Origin: Salinibacillus aidingensis | GTDB taxonomy: Bacteria; Bacillota; Bacilli; Bacillales; Alkalibacillaceae | Direction of reading: 5' to 3' | Assembly (NCBI RefSeq): GCF_039522525.1 | Contig: NZ_BAAADO010000006.1 | Span: 177,853-241,852 of the forward strand | Length of the DNA stretch: 64,000 bases | Shown: piece after piece, positions 1 to 8,010 of the stretch | Position numbering within the stretch: position 1 is the first letter of the stretch | How the letters are laid out: each line of letters begins with the position of its first letter | Notes under the pieces: generated by a model | Database searches by the model: none | Told to the model about the DNA's origin: nothing | The model's input: the letters and a program-made list of their open reading frames with translations, nothing else | Program-made: the position numbers and the translations under genes

Positions 1-1
1 C

Positions 2-1003
2 ATTGCGGATCATGAATTGACGAATTTTCAGGCGTTAGGTTCCTTCGTTCAAATGATTCCGATGAATATTTATGCCATTATCGCTATCGTATTGGTCTTC
101 TTTGTCACCCTGTTCGAACTTGATCTGGGCGCTATGAGAAAACATGAACAGCGTGCAGAGGAAACAGGTGATTTAGTTGATCCGGAAAGAAAAGATATAC
201 CAGGTGACCTTAAGGATCAATTCGCACAGGTTGAGTCCGGCCGTATTTTCCACCTTCTTGTACCGATTATTGTTCTTGTTATCTCCACGGTTTCAGCTAT
301 GATTATCACAGGTATGCAAAATAGTGGGGCAGGCGCTACATTGCTTACAATCTTTGAAAATACGAATGTAAATAAGTCTTTATTTAGTGGAGGACTTATA
401 GCCGTTTTACTTGCATTTTTATTTTATCTCTTACAGGGTGGAAAGAAATCTCCTTCCCTTAAAGTTCTTGCTGAAGGAACAAAATCCATGCTTCCGGCTA
501 TCTATATTTTAATTCTGGCGTGGATGATTGGTACGATTATTGAAAACCTTCAGACTGGCGAATATCTGGCACAGGTCGTACAGGAATCTGAATTAAGTTT
601 AGCTTATTTACCATTAATTATTTTTCTCGTTTGTGGATTTATGGCGTTTGCTACAGGTTCTTCCTGGGGAACATTTGGCATTATGCTTCCGATTGCAGGG
701 CAAATTGCCGTTGCCATTGATGTGAATATGCTTCTGCCAGCTCTGGCTGCGGTGCTGGCTGGTTCAGTATTTGGAGACCATTGTTCACCGATCTCTGATA
801 CAACCATTCTGTCTTCTACAGGAGCAGGTTCGCACCATATCGATCACGTCATCACTCAAATTCCATACGCCGTCATTGCAGCACTGGTTACAGTGGTAGG
901 ATATCTTATCTTAGGATTTACCGGCTTTGTATGGATTTCATTATTCGCTTCCATTTTACTGTTGCTTGTCATTGTTATGGTTTTAAAACGAATAGCAGGA
1001 TAA
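2..1003 (+). CDS. Na+/H+ antiporter, NhaC family (5' end outside window)
   Basis: The reading frame is open at the left edge, so this is the C-terminal part (about 333 residues) of a protein that is usually near 500 residues. It is hydrophobic, with about eight predicted membrane segments. The segment around residues 255-285 carries GDHCSPISDTTILSS followed by HIDHV, the signature of the NhaC superfamily of sodium/proton antiporters. A TTG at 17 is an internal codon, not a convincing start. The expected role is Na+ extrusion driven by the proton gradient at the cytoplasmic membrane. The exact subfamily (NhaC, or a malate-lactate/Na+ exchanger of the MleN type) cannot be settled from this part. 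A strong terminator follows directly. Confidence 0.85.
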   Translation: MADHELTNFQALGSFVQMIPMNIYAIIAIVLVFFVTLFELDLGAMRKHEQRAEETGDLVDPERKDIPGDLKDQFAQVESGRIFHLLVPIIVLVISTVSAMIITGMQNSGAGATLLTIFENTNVNKSLFSGGLIAVLLAFLFYLLQGGKKSPSLKVLAEGTKSMLPAIYILILAWMIGTIIENLQTGEYLAQVVQESELSLAYLPLIIFLVCGFMAFATGSSWGTFGIMLPIAGQIAVAIDVNMLLPALAAVLAGSVFGDHCSPISDTTILSSTGAGSHHIDHVITQIPYAVIAALVTVVGYLILGFTGFVWISLFASILLLLVIVMVLKRIAG

Positions 1004-1010
1004 TATACTG

Positions 1011-1040
1011 AAGAGCAAGGCTTAGGCTTTGCTCTTTTTT
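1011..1040 (+). terminator. Rho-independent terminator of the NhaC-family gene
   Basis: An AGAGCAAGGC/GCTTTGCTCT stem with a short loop is followed by a run of T, seven bases after the stop codon. Confidence 0.85.
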
Positions 1041-1084
1041 CTTGGCCTAGGAAATTATAAAATAAACGATATTTGGATAAGAAA

Positions 1085-1150
1085 AACAGGGGAGGCCACG
1101 GCCGGCTCCAGCCCCCAGTGACTAGCGAGACTTCCTTCACCTCCGTCCGA
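1085..1150. repeat. Intergenic repeat fragment (family D)
   Basis: A GC-rich stretch (gaggccacggccggctccag ... gagacttccttca) resembles the stretch at 12969-13030 (aaagccgcgtccagctcaag ... gagtcttccttcat). Both lie in intergenic DNA next to other repeats. No protein is supported here. Confidence 0.5.
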
Positions 1151-1195
1151 TAAGTCAACATCAACTCTCTACGTTCGTTGTGTTTCCTTTTCCGC

Positions 1196-1308
1196 GTGTT
1201 AACTGGCTGTAAGACCCCCTGTAAGAAATAAGTGGGGGTCAACAGCCAGTAAACACCCGATTTGTTCAACTAACAATCGAACCCCCACTGATTGAGTTTC
1301 ACTTTATC
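1196..1308. repeat. Palindromic intergenic repeat, family A, copy 1
   Basis: Outer arms CTGGCTGT and ACAGCCAG enclose CCCCC/GGGGG inner arms. They are followed by a conserved tail (TTGTTCAACTAACAATC, then CCCCCACTGAT and GTTTCACTTTAT). The same layout occurs at 4664-4804 and, partly, at 50081, 51468 and 63414. Confidence 0.75.
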
Positions 1309-1344
1309 TCCTACGGCTCAGTCCAGTCCGTACGTCGCTAATTT

Positions 1345-1484
1345 AAAAGCGGAGGCGACCGTTTAGGCCCGACGGCATAAGCAGAATCTTCGGAGTGGCC
1401 ATATTTTGGCCATGGAGGAAATTTTGCTTATGATCGCTTGGGCCTGGGAGCCGTAGCTGGATAAACGGGCGCTTCCGCCTTTGT
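1345..1484. repeat. Composite palindromic repeat, family B, copy 1
   Basis: It begins AAAAGCGGAGGCGACC, then GTTTAGGCCCGACGG, then a long imperfect hairpin (1375-1432) with arms starting CATAAGCAGAAT and ending TTTTGCTTATG. It ends with GCTTGGGCCTGGGAGCCGTA and a GCTTCCGCC tail. Full copies occur at 16831-16953, 28782-28905 and 42786-42906, with fragments elsewhere. Confidence 0.85.
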
Positions 1485-1543
1485 TCTATTCGTCATGATG
1501 AAAAGAATTTCGACATTGAAAACGCATACTCAAAAATAATCCT

Positions 1544-1571
1544 TTGACACTAGGACTATTTGTTGTATAAT
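1544..1571 (+). promoter_or_regulatory. Sigma-A-type promoter of the NSS transporter operon
   Basis: TTGACA (1544-1549), a 16-bp spacer and TATAAT (1566-1571), both perfect hexamers, lie 60 bp upstream of the start codon. Confidence 0.8.
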
Positions 1572-1631
1572 ACAGACAAGTTAAAATTATCTGAAAACAG
1601 GTAATAATCTAAATAAAGGGAGGTCCTATTC

Positions 1632-3167
1632 ATGCAAAATCGTTCACAATGGGGAACAAGATTAGGTTTCTTACTTGCTGCCATGGGTTCAGCTATTGGA
1701 CTTGGCAACATCTGGCGTTTTCCCGCAACAGCTTACGAAAATGGCGGGGGAGCATTTTTTGTTCCTTATTTATTTGCATTACTAACAGCAGGTATTCCAT
1801 TGCTTATTATGGAATATACAATTGGGCATAAGTATCGTGGCTCTGCACCAAAATCACTTGGCCGTGTAAGTAAAGGCTTCGAATGGATTGGATGGTGGCA
1901 GGTATTAATTTCCTTTGTCATCTCTACATATTATGGAGCCATTATCGCATGGGCAATTATGTATTCCTATTATTCCTTTGGGCAAGTATGGGGAGATGAT
2001 ACTACAGGATTCTTTACTGGTGATTTCCTGCAAATGACAGATGCGGGTGCATTTGGAGGATTAGTTCCAACAATACTAATACCTCTCATAATCGTTTGGG
2101 TATTAGTATTAGGTATTCTGCTTGCAGGTGTAAAGAAAGGGATAGAACTTGCTAATAAAATTTTCATCCCACTACTTGCGGTATTATTCTTGATTATTGT
2201 TATTCGTGCTGTAACACTTCCAGGTGCTGCGGAAGGATTAAATGAATTCTTCCAGCCAAACTGGAGTGAAATCATGAATGGATCAGTTTGGGTAGCTGCA
2301 TATGGACAGATTTTCTTTAGTTTATCGATTGGTTTCGCTATTATGATTACGTATTCATCTTATCTTAGCAAGAAATCAGACATTACAAATAATGCCTTTA
2401 TTACAGGTTTTGGTAACTCTTCTTTTGAATTACTGGCAGGTATAGGTGTGTTTGGTGCCCTTGGGTTTATGGCACAATCTACTGGTCAGGAGTTTACCGA
2501 AATAGTTCAAGGAGGAGTTATGCTGGCGTTCTCGGTATTCCCGCAAATTATTAATGAAATGCCGGTAATGTCAGGTCTGTTTGGTTTCTTATTCTTTGCC
2601 TCTTTAACATTAGCAGGTTTATCATCGCTAATATCCATTTCTGAAACCTATGTAGCTGGTGTTCAGGAGAAATTTAATGTTTCAAGAACTGCTTCAGTGC
2701 TCATTGGCGGCGGTATTGCAGCTGTTATTTCGATTGCCTATGCCAGTCAAGGTGGTCTGGTTCTCCTTGATACCGTTGATTACTTTATCAACAATTACGG
2801 TGTAGCACTGGCCGGCTTGTTTGAGGTAGTTGCAGTTGCCTGGTTCGCCAGAGGATTGAAGGATCTGCAAAACCACGCCAATTCGGTATCAGATATTCAA
2901 CTTGGCGGATGGTGGCGTTTCTGCCTTGGTTTCATCACTCCGATTGTACTGGGGTACATGATGCTGCAAAACATACGTAATGAAGTTACAGGGGAGCCAT
3001 ATGAAGGCTATCCAATTGAGTTCCTGTTTAACTTTGGCTGGATTGTTGCTCTAGGTGCAATGATGCTAGGAGCGGTTATCACCATAAAGAGATGGCCGAA
3101 TCGTGATTTGGATTATAAACGCCATTCATCTGTAGAAACATCAGAAGATAAGGAGGTTGCGCAATAA
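1632..3167 (+). CDS. Sodium-dependent amino-acid symporter, NSS/SNF family (MetP-like)
   Basis: The 511-residue protein has about 11-12 membrane segments. The family motif GSAIGLGNIWRFP at residues 19-31 is the unwound TM1 segment that binds Na+ and substrate in LeuT/MhsT-type neurotransmitter:sodium symporters. The start is ATG at 1632, preceded by the ribosome binding site GGGAGG. It is translationally coupled (TAATG overlap) to a 35-codon gene that looks like MetS, the small partner of the methionine/alanine importer MetP, so Na+-coupled methionine or alanine uptake is a reasonable inference. The tail after about residue 495 is polar and presumably cytoplasmic. Substrate cannot be read from the sequence. 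Confidence 0.9.
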   Translation: MQNRSQWGTRLGFLLAAMGSAIGLGNIWRFPATAYENGGGAFFVPYLFALLTAGIPLLIMEYTIGHKYRGSAPKSLGRVSKGFEWIGWWQVLISFVISTYYGAIIAWAIMYSYYSFGQVWGDDTTGFFTGDFLQMTDAGAFGGLVPTILIPLIIVWVLVLGILLAGVKKGIELANKIFIPLLAVLFLIIVIRAVTLPGAAEGLNEFFQPNWSEIMNGSVWVAAYGQIFFSLSIGFAIMITYSSYLSKKSDITNNAFITGFGNSSFELLAGIGVFGALGFMAQSTGQEFTEIVQGGVMLAFSVFPQIINEMPVMSGLFGFLFFASLTLAGLSSLISISETYVAGVQEKFNVSRTASVLIGGGIAAVISIAYASQGGLVLLDTVDYFINNYGVALAGLFEVVAVAWFARGLKDLQNHANSVSDIQLGGWWRFCLGFITPIVLGYMMLQNIRNEVTGEPYEGYPIEFLFNFGWIVALGAMMLGAVITIKRWPNRDLDYKRHSSVETSEDKEVAQ

Positions 3168-3274
3168 TGACAGGAAGCGCCATTGCAATGTTCGTTATCG
3201 GTGGGGTGATTATCTGGGGCGGCCTGCTTGGAAGTGTATTTTACGCAAGAAAGGTTGCCAAAACGAAAAAATAA
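3167..3274 (+). CDS. MetS-like small subunit of NSS transporter (35 aa)
   Basis: This is a 35-residue microprotein. It starts at an ATG that shares its A with the stop codon of the preceding symporter (TAATG) and has AAGGAGG about 11 bases upstream. The sequence is one hydrophobic helix (about residues 5-26: IAMFVIGGVIIWGGLLGSV) followed by a basic tail (ARKVAKTKK), so it should be a single-pass membrane peptide with the tail inside. This matches the MetS-type small subunit found with MetP-like NSS importers in many Gram-positive bacteria. A terminator follows 4 bases downstream, so the two genes form a closed operon. Confidence 0.8.
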   Translation: MTGSAIAMFVIGGVIIWGGLLGSVFYARKVAKTKK

Positions 3275-3277
3275 GGA

Positions 3278-3316
3278 GAAAAAAGCTGTTTCACTTTTGT
3301 GAGGCAGCTTTTTTTC
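3278..3316 (+). terminator. Terminator of the NSS transporter operon
   Basis: AAAAAGCTGTTTCAC pairs imperfectly with GTGAGGCAGCTTTTT and ends in a T run. Confidence 0.8.
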
Positions 3317-3320
3317 TCCT

Positions 3321-3480
3321 TATGCAGTCGGGTCTAATCAGTCGCCTCCGCTCTTCGTTGTCAAGCTCCGGCTCACAGGTCTGCGCGGATATAAGTTAGA
3401 GCCATTACGTGGCAAAATCGTACCACTTCATGTCTTCGTCTTATCCCGCGAGCCCTATTCGTTCGCCTCCGCTCTTCGTA
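3321..3480. repeat. Family B repeat fragments between convergent genes
   Basis: Two reverse-oriented fragments (CGCCTCCGCTCTTCG at about 3342 and again at about 3464) lie with partial GTCGGGTCTAATCAG and CTCCGGCTCACAGG segments. The second fragment overlaps the last codons of lytH (3455). Confidence 0.7.
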
Positions 3481-4441
3481 AATAAGGATAGGGGTCAAAG
3501 GAGTGTTCGGTTTCTCCGGTGTCTTTGTACATTCCATAGTGCAGATGGGGAGGGAATTTGCCGGATGTTCCCTTAGGACCATAGCCTGATGCTCCTACAT
3601 ATCCGATAACATCCCCGGGTTTAACAACCTGACCGACCTTAATATTGTCCTCGTATCCATTTAAGTGAGCGTAATAATGATAAATGTTGTGTGTATCCCG
3701 GATTCCTATGCGCCAGCCTCCGTAACGGTTCCAGCCTTTCATCTCAACTACACCATATGAGGTGGAACGGACGGGGACACCATAATTGGCAAAAATATCT
3801 GTACCTTCGTGAATACGTCTCCCGCCAAATCCGCGTGGATCTCCCCATGTATTACGGTAACTGTAATTGTAGCCTTTTGGTAAAGGGAAAGCGTGTTCCT
3901 CTAAATTCAGCGTTTTAAAAGATTTATAAACCTTTGCCGTATTCATAATGGTCTGTACAGATAATTCCCGATTATAAAAATCCCAAATAGCAATTTTAAT
4001 GTCCTGTTTTGAATGACCACGTCTGGAGAACCAGTCTGCCATCGTCTGGATAATATCTTCATCATCGGTTCTGTCAGCAATGTTATCACCGTTTCCGTCT
4101 GCTCCAATTCCGTTAAAGAGGTCAATGAATGCCTTATGCTGTTGATCATTTTCAGAAGGATTGGTCTTGCCATTCCATAAATTTTTTGGAAAGGTGATAC
4201 TGATAATCCCGCTTTCTGAAGCATATTCATCATGGATATTTCGTTCATATTGATCTATGGCAGCATAGTAATACCAGGGGATTTGAGAAATGGCCTCTGC
4301 TTTTTGATAAAGTGCCATGCGCATTTCCTGTTTTTCTTCATCTGTTAATTCTTTTTCTTCTGTATCTGATTCAGCCATTGTATAATGCGGAAGAAGTACG
4401 ATTGCAATCATAACGGCCAGAATTTTTACTGCGAATTTCAT
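3455..4441 (-). CDS. lytH: M23 peptidase, LytH/YunA-like L-Ala-D-Glu endopeptidase
   Basis: This is a 328-residue secreted peptidase. ATG at 4441 has GGGGTG upstream; an in-frame extension to 4462 lacks a ribosome binding site. Residues 1-23 form a signal peptide or anchor. The C-terminal M23 domain shows zinc and catalytic residues H211 and D215 (HEGTD), H259 (HYYAHL) and HLH at 299-301. B. subtilis LytH acts on spore cortex peptides and sits in the same neighbourhood (yutC, yutD). An acidic stretch near residues 112-128 (GADGNGDNIAD, then DDED) looks like a calcium-binding loop. The last residues (LRRAEANE) are encoded by a family B repeat fragment, so the native C-terminus may have been altered. 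Confidence 0.85.
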   Translation of the reverse strand: MKFAVKILAVMIAIVLLPHYTMAESDTEEKELTDEEKQEMRMALYQKAEAISQIPWYYYAAIDQYERNIHDEYASESGIISITFPKNLWNGKTNPSENDQQHKAFIDLFNGIGADGNGDNIADRTDDEDIIQTMADWFSRRGHSKQDIKIAIWDFYNRELSVQTIMNTAKVYKSFKTLNLEEHAFPLPKGYNYSYRNTWGDPRGFGGRRIHEGTDIFANYGVPVRSTSYGVVEMKGWNRYGGWRIGIRDTHNIYHYYAHLNGYEDNIKVGQVVKPGDVIGYVGASGYGPKGTSGKFPPHLHYGMYKDTGETEHSFDPYPYLRRAEANE

Positions 4442-4617
4442 ACTTTCACCCCGTAAAATCAAATGATATGTCTATTATTTGATAGTTATAGGAAAACATA
4501 ATTGGAACATTTATCCTTGAGAAATGTGAACTCAGGATTTAAACTTTCTTAATGATAAAAAGGCTGACAGTGATTCCTTTATGATCCATAAGATGAAAAG
4601 CGATTAGAATCAAAGGA

Positions 4618-4655
4618 AATCCCTTGTCTGATTCTGACAAGGGAGAACGTTTTTT
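4618..4655 (+). terminator. Terminator-like hairpin between lytH and yutC
   Basis: TCCCTTGTC/GACAAGGGA with a 7-base loop is followed by GAACG and a T run. No gene on the plus strand reads into it, so its client is unclear. The rest of 4442-4800 holds the lytH leader and a family A repeat. Confidence 0.5.
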
Positions 4656-4663
4656 TCACGCAT

Positions 4664-4804
4664 TCACTGGCTGTAATACCCCACTTCAAGTCTTGAGGGT
4701 AATTCACCAAGAACTAAGTGGGGATAAACGGCCAGTAAATTCCTGATAAGTTCAACTAACCATCAGTGGGGATGGGGAAATCCCCACTGAAGGAAGTGAC
4801 ACTT
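4664..4804. repeat. Palindromic intergenic repeat, family A, copy 2 (most complete)
   Basis: Outer arms CACTGGCTGT and ACGGCCAGT enclose CCCCACTT/AAGTGGGG. The tail is TTCCTGATAAGTTCAACTAA, followed by a second hairpin CAGTGGGGA/TCCCCACTG and GGAAGTGACACTTTA. Confidence 0.8.
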
Positions 4805-4821
4805 TATTTTGCTTAGGCCTG

Positions 4822-5397
4822 TTACATTTGATTTTCTGTTTCATGGATCCCCTCTTCAGGGGCTTCTTCCTTTATTTGTTCAATTAATTCATCAACTGCA
4901 CGCTTGGGTCCGTCCTCTGTTGTTGTATTGTTACTTAAACTCTGTAAATCATCAAAGGTATGAGATTCGGTTGAAATGTAGATATTGTACCATTGAGGGA
5001 GGAAGGACATCGCTGTTTTTTTGACTTGTTCGGTTGTATGCCCGGTATCTTCTGATTCTTCAGAAGGAGTATAGGCAATGAATGTGTGGCTGTCTGTTAT
5101 TAACGTCGCAGCTTCTTCAACAGTCGGCATTTGCAGTAAGGTTTTCGTAATCATATCTGCCATCTGCTCCCGATCGATTTCAGGCTCGAAGTTCTGTTCC
5201 CTTTCTGTATTCAATTGTTTTTCATTGTAACGGACATATCCATATTGGGAATTCTGTTTTTCTTCAGTTGTTCGAGTATTCATATTATCAGGTGTTTTCC
5301 CCTTAAGTGTGCCATTGTCAGCACCCTCCTGCATGGTACATCCTGACATAAACAGTATGAAGATACTCATTCCACCATAAAAAATGGCTTTTTTCAT
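4822..5397 (-). CDS. yutC: YhcN/YlaJ-family sporulation lipoprotein
   Basis: The 191-residue protein starts at ATG 5397 with AGGAGG nine bases upstream. The signal peptide ends in a lipobox (FMSGC), so it should be lipid-anchored outside the membrane. The central part contains the pattern DREQMADMITKTLLQMPTVEEAATLIT, split by acidic linkers, and SFLPQWYNIYIS, both typical of YhcN/YlaJ-type lipoproteins of spore formers. The C-terminus is strongly acidic. Position next to lytH and yutD matches B. subtilis yutC. The molecular role in spores is not known in detail. Confidence 0.75.
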   Translation of the reverse strand: MKKAIFYGGMSIFILFMSGCTMQEGADNGTLKGKTPDNMNTRTTEEKQNSQYGYVRYNEKQLNTEREQNFEPEIDREQMADMITKTLLQMPTVEEAATLITDSHTFIAYTPSEESEDTGHTTEQVKKTAMSFLPQWYNIYISTESHTFDDLQSLSNNTTTEDGPKRAVDELIEQIKEEAPEEGIHETENQM

Positions 5398-5548
5398 AGA
5401 CGAAACCTCCTGTATATTCAATGTTCTAATGAATGGGTCCATCCTATTCATACTATCCCTTAGCTTGTTTCAAAAATTTCTGTTCATGCTAAGAATTATG
5501 CTCTCCTGTAAAATGGAAAATATGATACACTGTATACAGGTGATAAAG

Positions 5549-5824
5549 ATGTTAGAGTTTTACGGAAAACAATATGAAGTGCTGGATAATTACCGAAACG
5601 GTTTTCAGGAGGATGCTGTTAAGGAAAGATTTAGTGATATTTTAACGAAGTATGATTTTATCGTAGGAGATTGGGGTTATGGACAGCTGAGAATGCGAGG
5701 CTTCTATGATGATCAAAATCCCAAGGCATCCTTTGATACGAAAATTTCCACGCTGGAAGATTACTTGTATGAATACTGTAACTTTGGTTGTGCCTATTTT
5801 GTTATGAAAAAGCAGGATGTTTAA
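5549..5824 (+). CDS. yutD: YutD family protein
   Basis: The 91-residue soluble protein carries the YutD core (KYDFIVGDWGYGQLRMRGFY, about residues 31-50) and an aromatic C-terminus (YEYCNFGCAYFVMKK). The frame is open far upstream, but ATG at 5549 with GGTGA upstream gives the family's usual length; longer starts lack a ribosome binding site. It is transcribed divergently from yutC. No biochemical function is established for the family. Confidence 0.8.
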   Translation: MLEFYGKQYEVLDNYRNGFQEDAVKERFSDILTKYDFIVGDWGYGQLRMRGFYDDQNPKASFDTKISTLEDYLYEYCNFGCAYFVMKKQDV

Positions 5825-5857
5825 AACCCGTTGGATGTGGTTGTCCAACGGGTTTTA
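5823..5857. terminator. Bidirectional terminator after yutD
   Basis: AAAACCCGTTGGA and TCCAACGGGTTTT form a near-perfect palindrome between the convergent yutD and the small minus-strand gene at 5880. Confidence 0.85.
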
Positions 5858-5879
5858 TTAACTTCTGCTGTAATCCATT

Positions 5880-6143
5880 TCAGTCTTCTTCATCGTGGGT
5901 AGGATGTGAATGGGGGAACTGTCTTGGTAAATCTTCATGTAAGTGTTTATTTTCATAGTTGAAGCCGGTATAATGCCTTTGTCCTTCAACAATCTCTTTA
6001 TTTTCAACTTTTGAGTGTTTACGGATGGGTGATCCATAAGGTCCATCAGGTAATTCTTCAGGTACCGCATATTCTCTTTGGACCTCGGCGTTAGCAAAAT
6101 CATCATAGTCCTTCTTTTCACGATCACGACGTTTATAACTCAA
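5880..6143 (-). CDS. Small hydrophilic protein of unknown function
   Basis: The 87-residue, highly charged protein contains no cysteine, no membrane segment and a His/Asp-rich C-terminus (HLHEDLPRQFPHSHPTHDEED, split here only for reading). The start is probably the TTG at 6143, eight bases after AGGAGG; an upstream in-frame TTG at 6149 is too close to that site. I do not recognise the family. The likely unstructured, basic-to-acidic composition and the strong ribosome binding site support it as real. A second minus-strand frame over the same bases is a shadow. Confidence 0.55.
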   Translation of the reverse strand: MSYKRRDREKKDYDDFANAEVQREYAVPEELPDGPYGSPIRKHSKVENKEIVEGQRHYTGFNYENKHLHEDLPRQFPHSHPTHDEED

Positions 6144-6201
6144 ATGCAAAACCCTCCTTTGAACTATTATTATAGCCCGGGAAGGGGATTTTCATGAGTA
6201 A

Positions 6202-6471
6202 TCAAAGAACCTCAAAAAGGAACTCCCTGAATTCTTCTGCTTCAATTTCGGTTAAATGGAAGGCATGCTCTAAGTATCCCTTCTCTCTTAAATCATCCTC
6301 ACCAATTATGGCAAATCGACTTCCCTGGAGATCCATGACCACCTTTTTCCCATAGTAGCGATCTGTTGTAATAATAGCGAGATCATAACGGCTATCCTGT
6401 CCCATAAAACTGACATAACGAATATCCGCCTGTTCCTGTTCATCATACAAAAAGAATCTTTCTTCCGCCAT
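6202..6471 (-). CDS. Small conserved cytosolic protein, DUF3055-like
   Basis: The 89-residue acidic protein (MAEERFFLYDEQEQADIRYV start) has AAAGGAG nine bases before ATG. The pattern of a short acidic N-terminus, RYVSF, RYDLAIITTDRYYGKKVV and a C-terminal EIEAEEFREFL helix resembles the DUF3055 proteins found between yutD and yutE in Bacillaceae. That assignment is from memory of the family and is moderate. No function is known. Confidence 0.6.
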   Translation of the reverse strand: MAEERFFLYDEQEQADIRYVSFMGQDSRYDLAIITTDRYYGKKVVMDLQGSRFAIIGEDDLREKGYLEHAFHLTEIEAEEFREFLFEVL

Positions 6472-6499
6472 GTTCGTACACTCCTTTTATTACGAATGA

Positions 6500-6565
6500 A
6501 CGAGCTGTAATTCTTGCCACAAGATATGTGGAAAACAACGGTGAAGTTGGCGCTTATCAGCTCGT
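6500..6565. repeat. Isolated inverted repeat upstream of yutE
   Basis: ACGAGCTG (6500) and CAGCTCGT (6558) are exact inverted copies 50 bases apart, in the divergent gap between the DUF3055-like gene and yutE. No T run follows. It could be a regulatory pair or chance. Confidence 0.3.
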
Positions 6566-6704
6566 AACTGGATCTTGTTCCTTATCATAGCAAATTTAAG
6601 GGATAGATGAAATATAACTTCCTTTATTCAACAATAAAATTAATTTATGGTAAGATGTTATGGAGAAATAACTTCAGGAAGCCACTAATTTGGAGGGGTT
6701 AACC

Positions 6705-7163
6705 ATGTATTTTGTTGATCGGGATAAAATTGAACGGACGTTATTATATAACGAAGTGGTGCTGCAGCAGTTTCAGCAAAATCATTATGAGACATTTTTG
6801 GAAAAGATGGCCCTGGAACGTATGGCTCAAATGTTCATAGAATCTGTTATTGACGTAGGAAATATGATGATTGACGGGTTTATTATGCGTGATCCCGGCA
6901 GTTATGAGGACATTATTGATATTCTGGTTGATGAAAAGGTTCTTCCGGCTGATGAACAGGATCAATATAAAGAAGTGTTTCAATTACGAAAAACAATGGT
7001 AAGAGATTATTTAAATGTGGATCATGAAAAGATAGAAAATGTGCTTAAAAAGAATTTGAATGCTTTTAGTACGTTTAGTGAAAGGGTTCGTACATATCTG
7101 GAGAATGAATTAGGCCCTGTAACTGCCTTTACAAAATCTACGGATGAACAAACCGACGTTTGA
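6705..7163 (+). CDS. yutE: DUF86/HepT-like protein YutE
   Basis: The 152-residue helical protein of the DUF86 (HepT-like, HEPN superfamily) group starts at ATG 6705 after GGAGGGG. HepT toxins carry an R-x(4-6)-H-x-Y RNase motif. The matching place here reads LRKTMVRDYLN, in which the catalytic His is Arg. There is no MNT nucleotidyltransferase partner next to it. It therefore looks like a housekeeping, non-toxic family member, as its conserved place before yutF suggests. The 3' end lies 13 bases before yutF, so the two genes are likely co-transcribed. Confidence 0.8.
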   Translation: MYFVDRDKIERTLLYNEVVLQQFQQNHYETFLEKMALERMAQMFIESVIDVGNMMIDGFIMRDPGSYEDIIDILVDEKVLPADEQDQYKEVFQLRKTMVRDYLNVDHEKIENVLKKNLNAFSTFSERVRTYLENELGPVTAFTKSTDEQTDV

Positions 7164-7176
7164 TAAGGAGATTGGA

Positions 7177-7950
7177 ATGAAAAATTATCAAGGCTATTTG
7201 ATTGATTTAGATGGAACTGTATATCTTGGAAAAGAACGTATTCCCTATGCTCGGGAGTTTATTAATGCCCTCAATGAGAAAGGGCTTCCTCACTTATTTG
7301 TGACTAATAACTCCTCTAAACGTCCAGACCAGGTAGCAAAAAAATTACGGGATATGGATATTCCGGCTGAAACAGATCAGGTCTTTACAACCAGTATGGC
7401 TACAGCAACGTTTTTGTCTAAAAAGAAGCCGGATGCCAGTGTTTATGCCATTGGAGAGGTAGGGCTATTGGATGCACTTAGTGACCATCAGCTCGAGCTT
7501 GTGGACGAAGACGCTGATTTTGTTGTGATTGGGATCGACAGGGATGTTACCTATGAAAAACTGGCCAAGGGCTGTTTGAATATTAATGATGGCGCGGGTT
7601 TTATTTCTACAAATGCTGATGTAACCATCCCGACTGAACGAGGCTTTTTACCTGGGAATGGTTCACTGACTTCTGTTCTAGAGGTTGCGACAGGACAAAA
7701 GCCAACATTTATAGGAAAACCTCAGGCGATTATTATGGAGCAGGCCTTGGAAAAGCTTGGACTTCCTAAAGAAGAAACATTAATGGTAGGGGATAACTAC
7801 CCGACTGATATTTCAGCCGGAATGAATGCCGGCCTGGATACCCTGCTTGTTTTAACAGGAGTGACGAAAAGAGAGGATTTAAAGCATGTTGAAAAACAGC
7901 CAACTTATGTGATGAATCATCTTAAGGAATGGCTCGATCAAATGAAATAG
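7177..7950 (+). CDS. yutF: HAD-superfamily phosphatase YutF (NagD-like)
   Basis: The 257-residue protein starts at ATG 7177, preceded by AAGGAG. HAD motif I is DLDGT with D10 and D12; motif II is FVTNNSS; the C-terminal GDNYPTDISAG holds the motif IV acidic residues. This is the TIGR01457/NagD-type branch with a C2 cap, acting on small phosphorylated compounds, often tested with p-nitrophenyl phosphate. The physiological substrate is not visible. It follows yutE as in B. subtilis. Confidence 0.85.
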   Translation: MKNYQGYLIDLDGTVYLGKERIPYAREFINALNEKGLPHLFVTNNSSKRPDQVAKKLRDMDIPAETDQVFTTSMATATFLSKKKPDASVYAIGEVGLLDALSDHQLELVDEDADFVVIGIDRDVTYEKLAKGCLNINDGAGFISTNADVTIPTERGFLPGNGSLTSVLEVATGQKPTFIGKPQAIIMEQALEKLGLPKEETLMVGDNYPTDISAGMNAGLDTLLVLTGVTKREDLKHVEKQPTYVMNHLKEWLDQMK

Positions 7951-7960
7951 AAAAGATGGA

Positions 7961-7993
7961 AAAAACCAGTACCCTGAATAGGGACTGGTTTTT
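7961..7993. terminator. Terminator between convergent yutF and yutG
   Basis: AAAAACCAGTCCC-type stem: AAAAACCAGTACCC pairs with GGGACTGGTTTTT around a TGAATA loop. Confidence 0.85.
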
Positions 7994-8010
7994 GTTCTTC
8001 ATAAATAAGG

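Noticed and set aside
856..1269. 137-codon minus-strand frame
   Set aside because: It crosses the antisense of the NhaC gene, its terminator and two repeat families. Its composition is repeat-derived.
5858..6127. Alternative minus-strand frame overlapping the small gene at 5880-6143
   Set aside because: It lacks a ribosome binding site, while the other frame has AGGAGG at good spacing.
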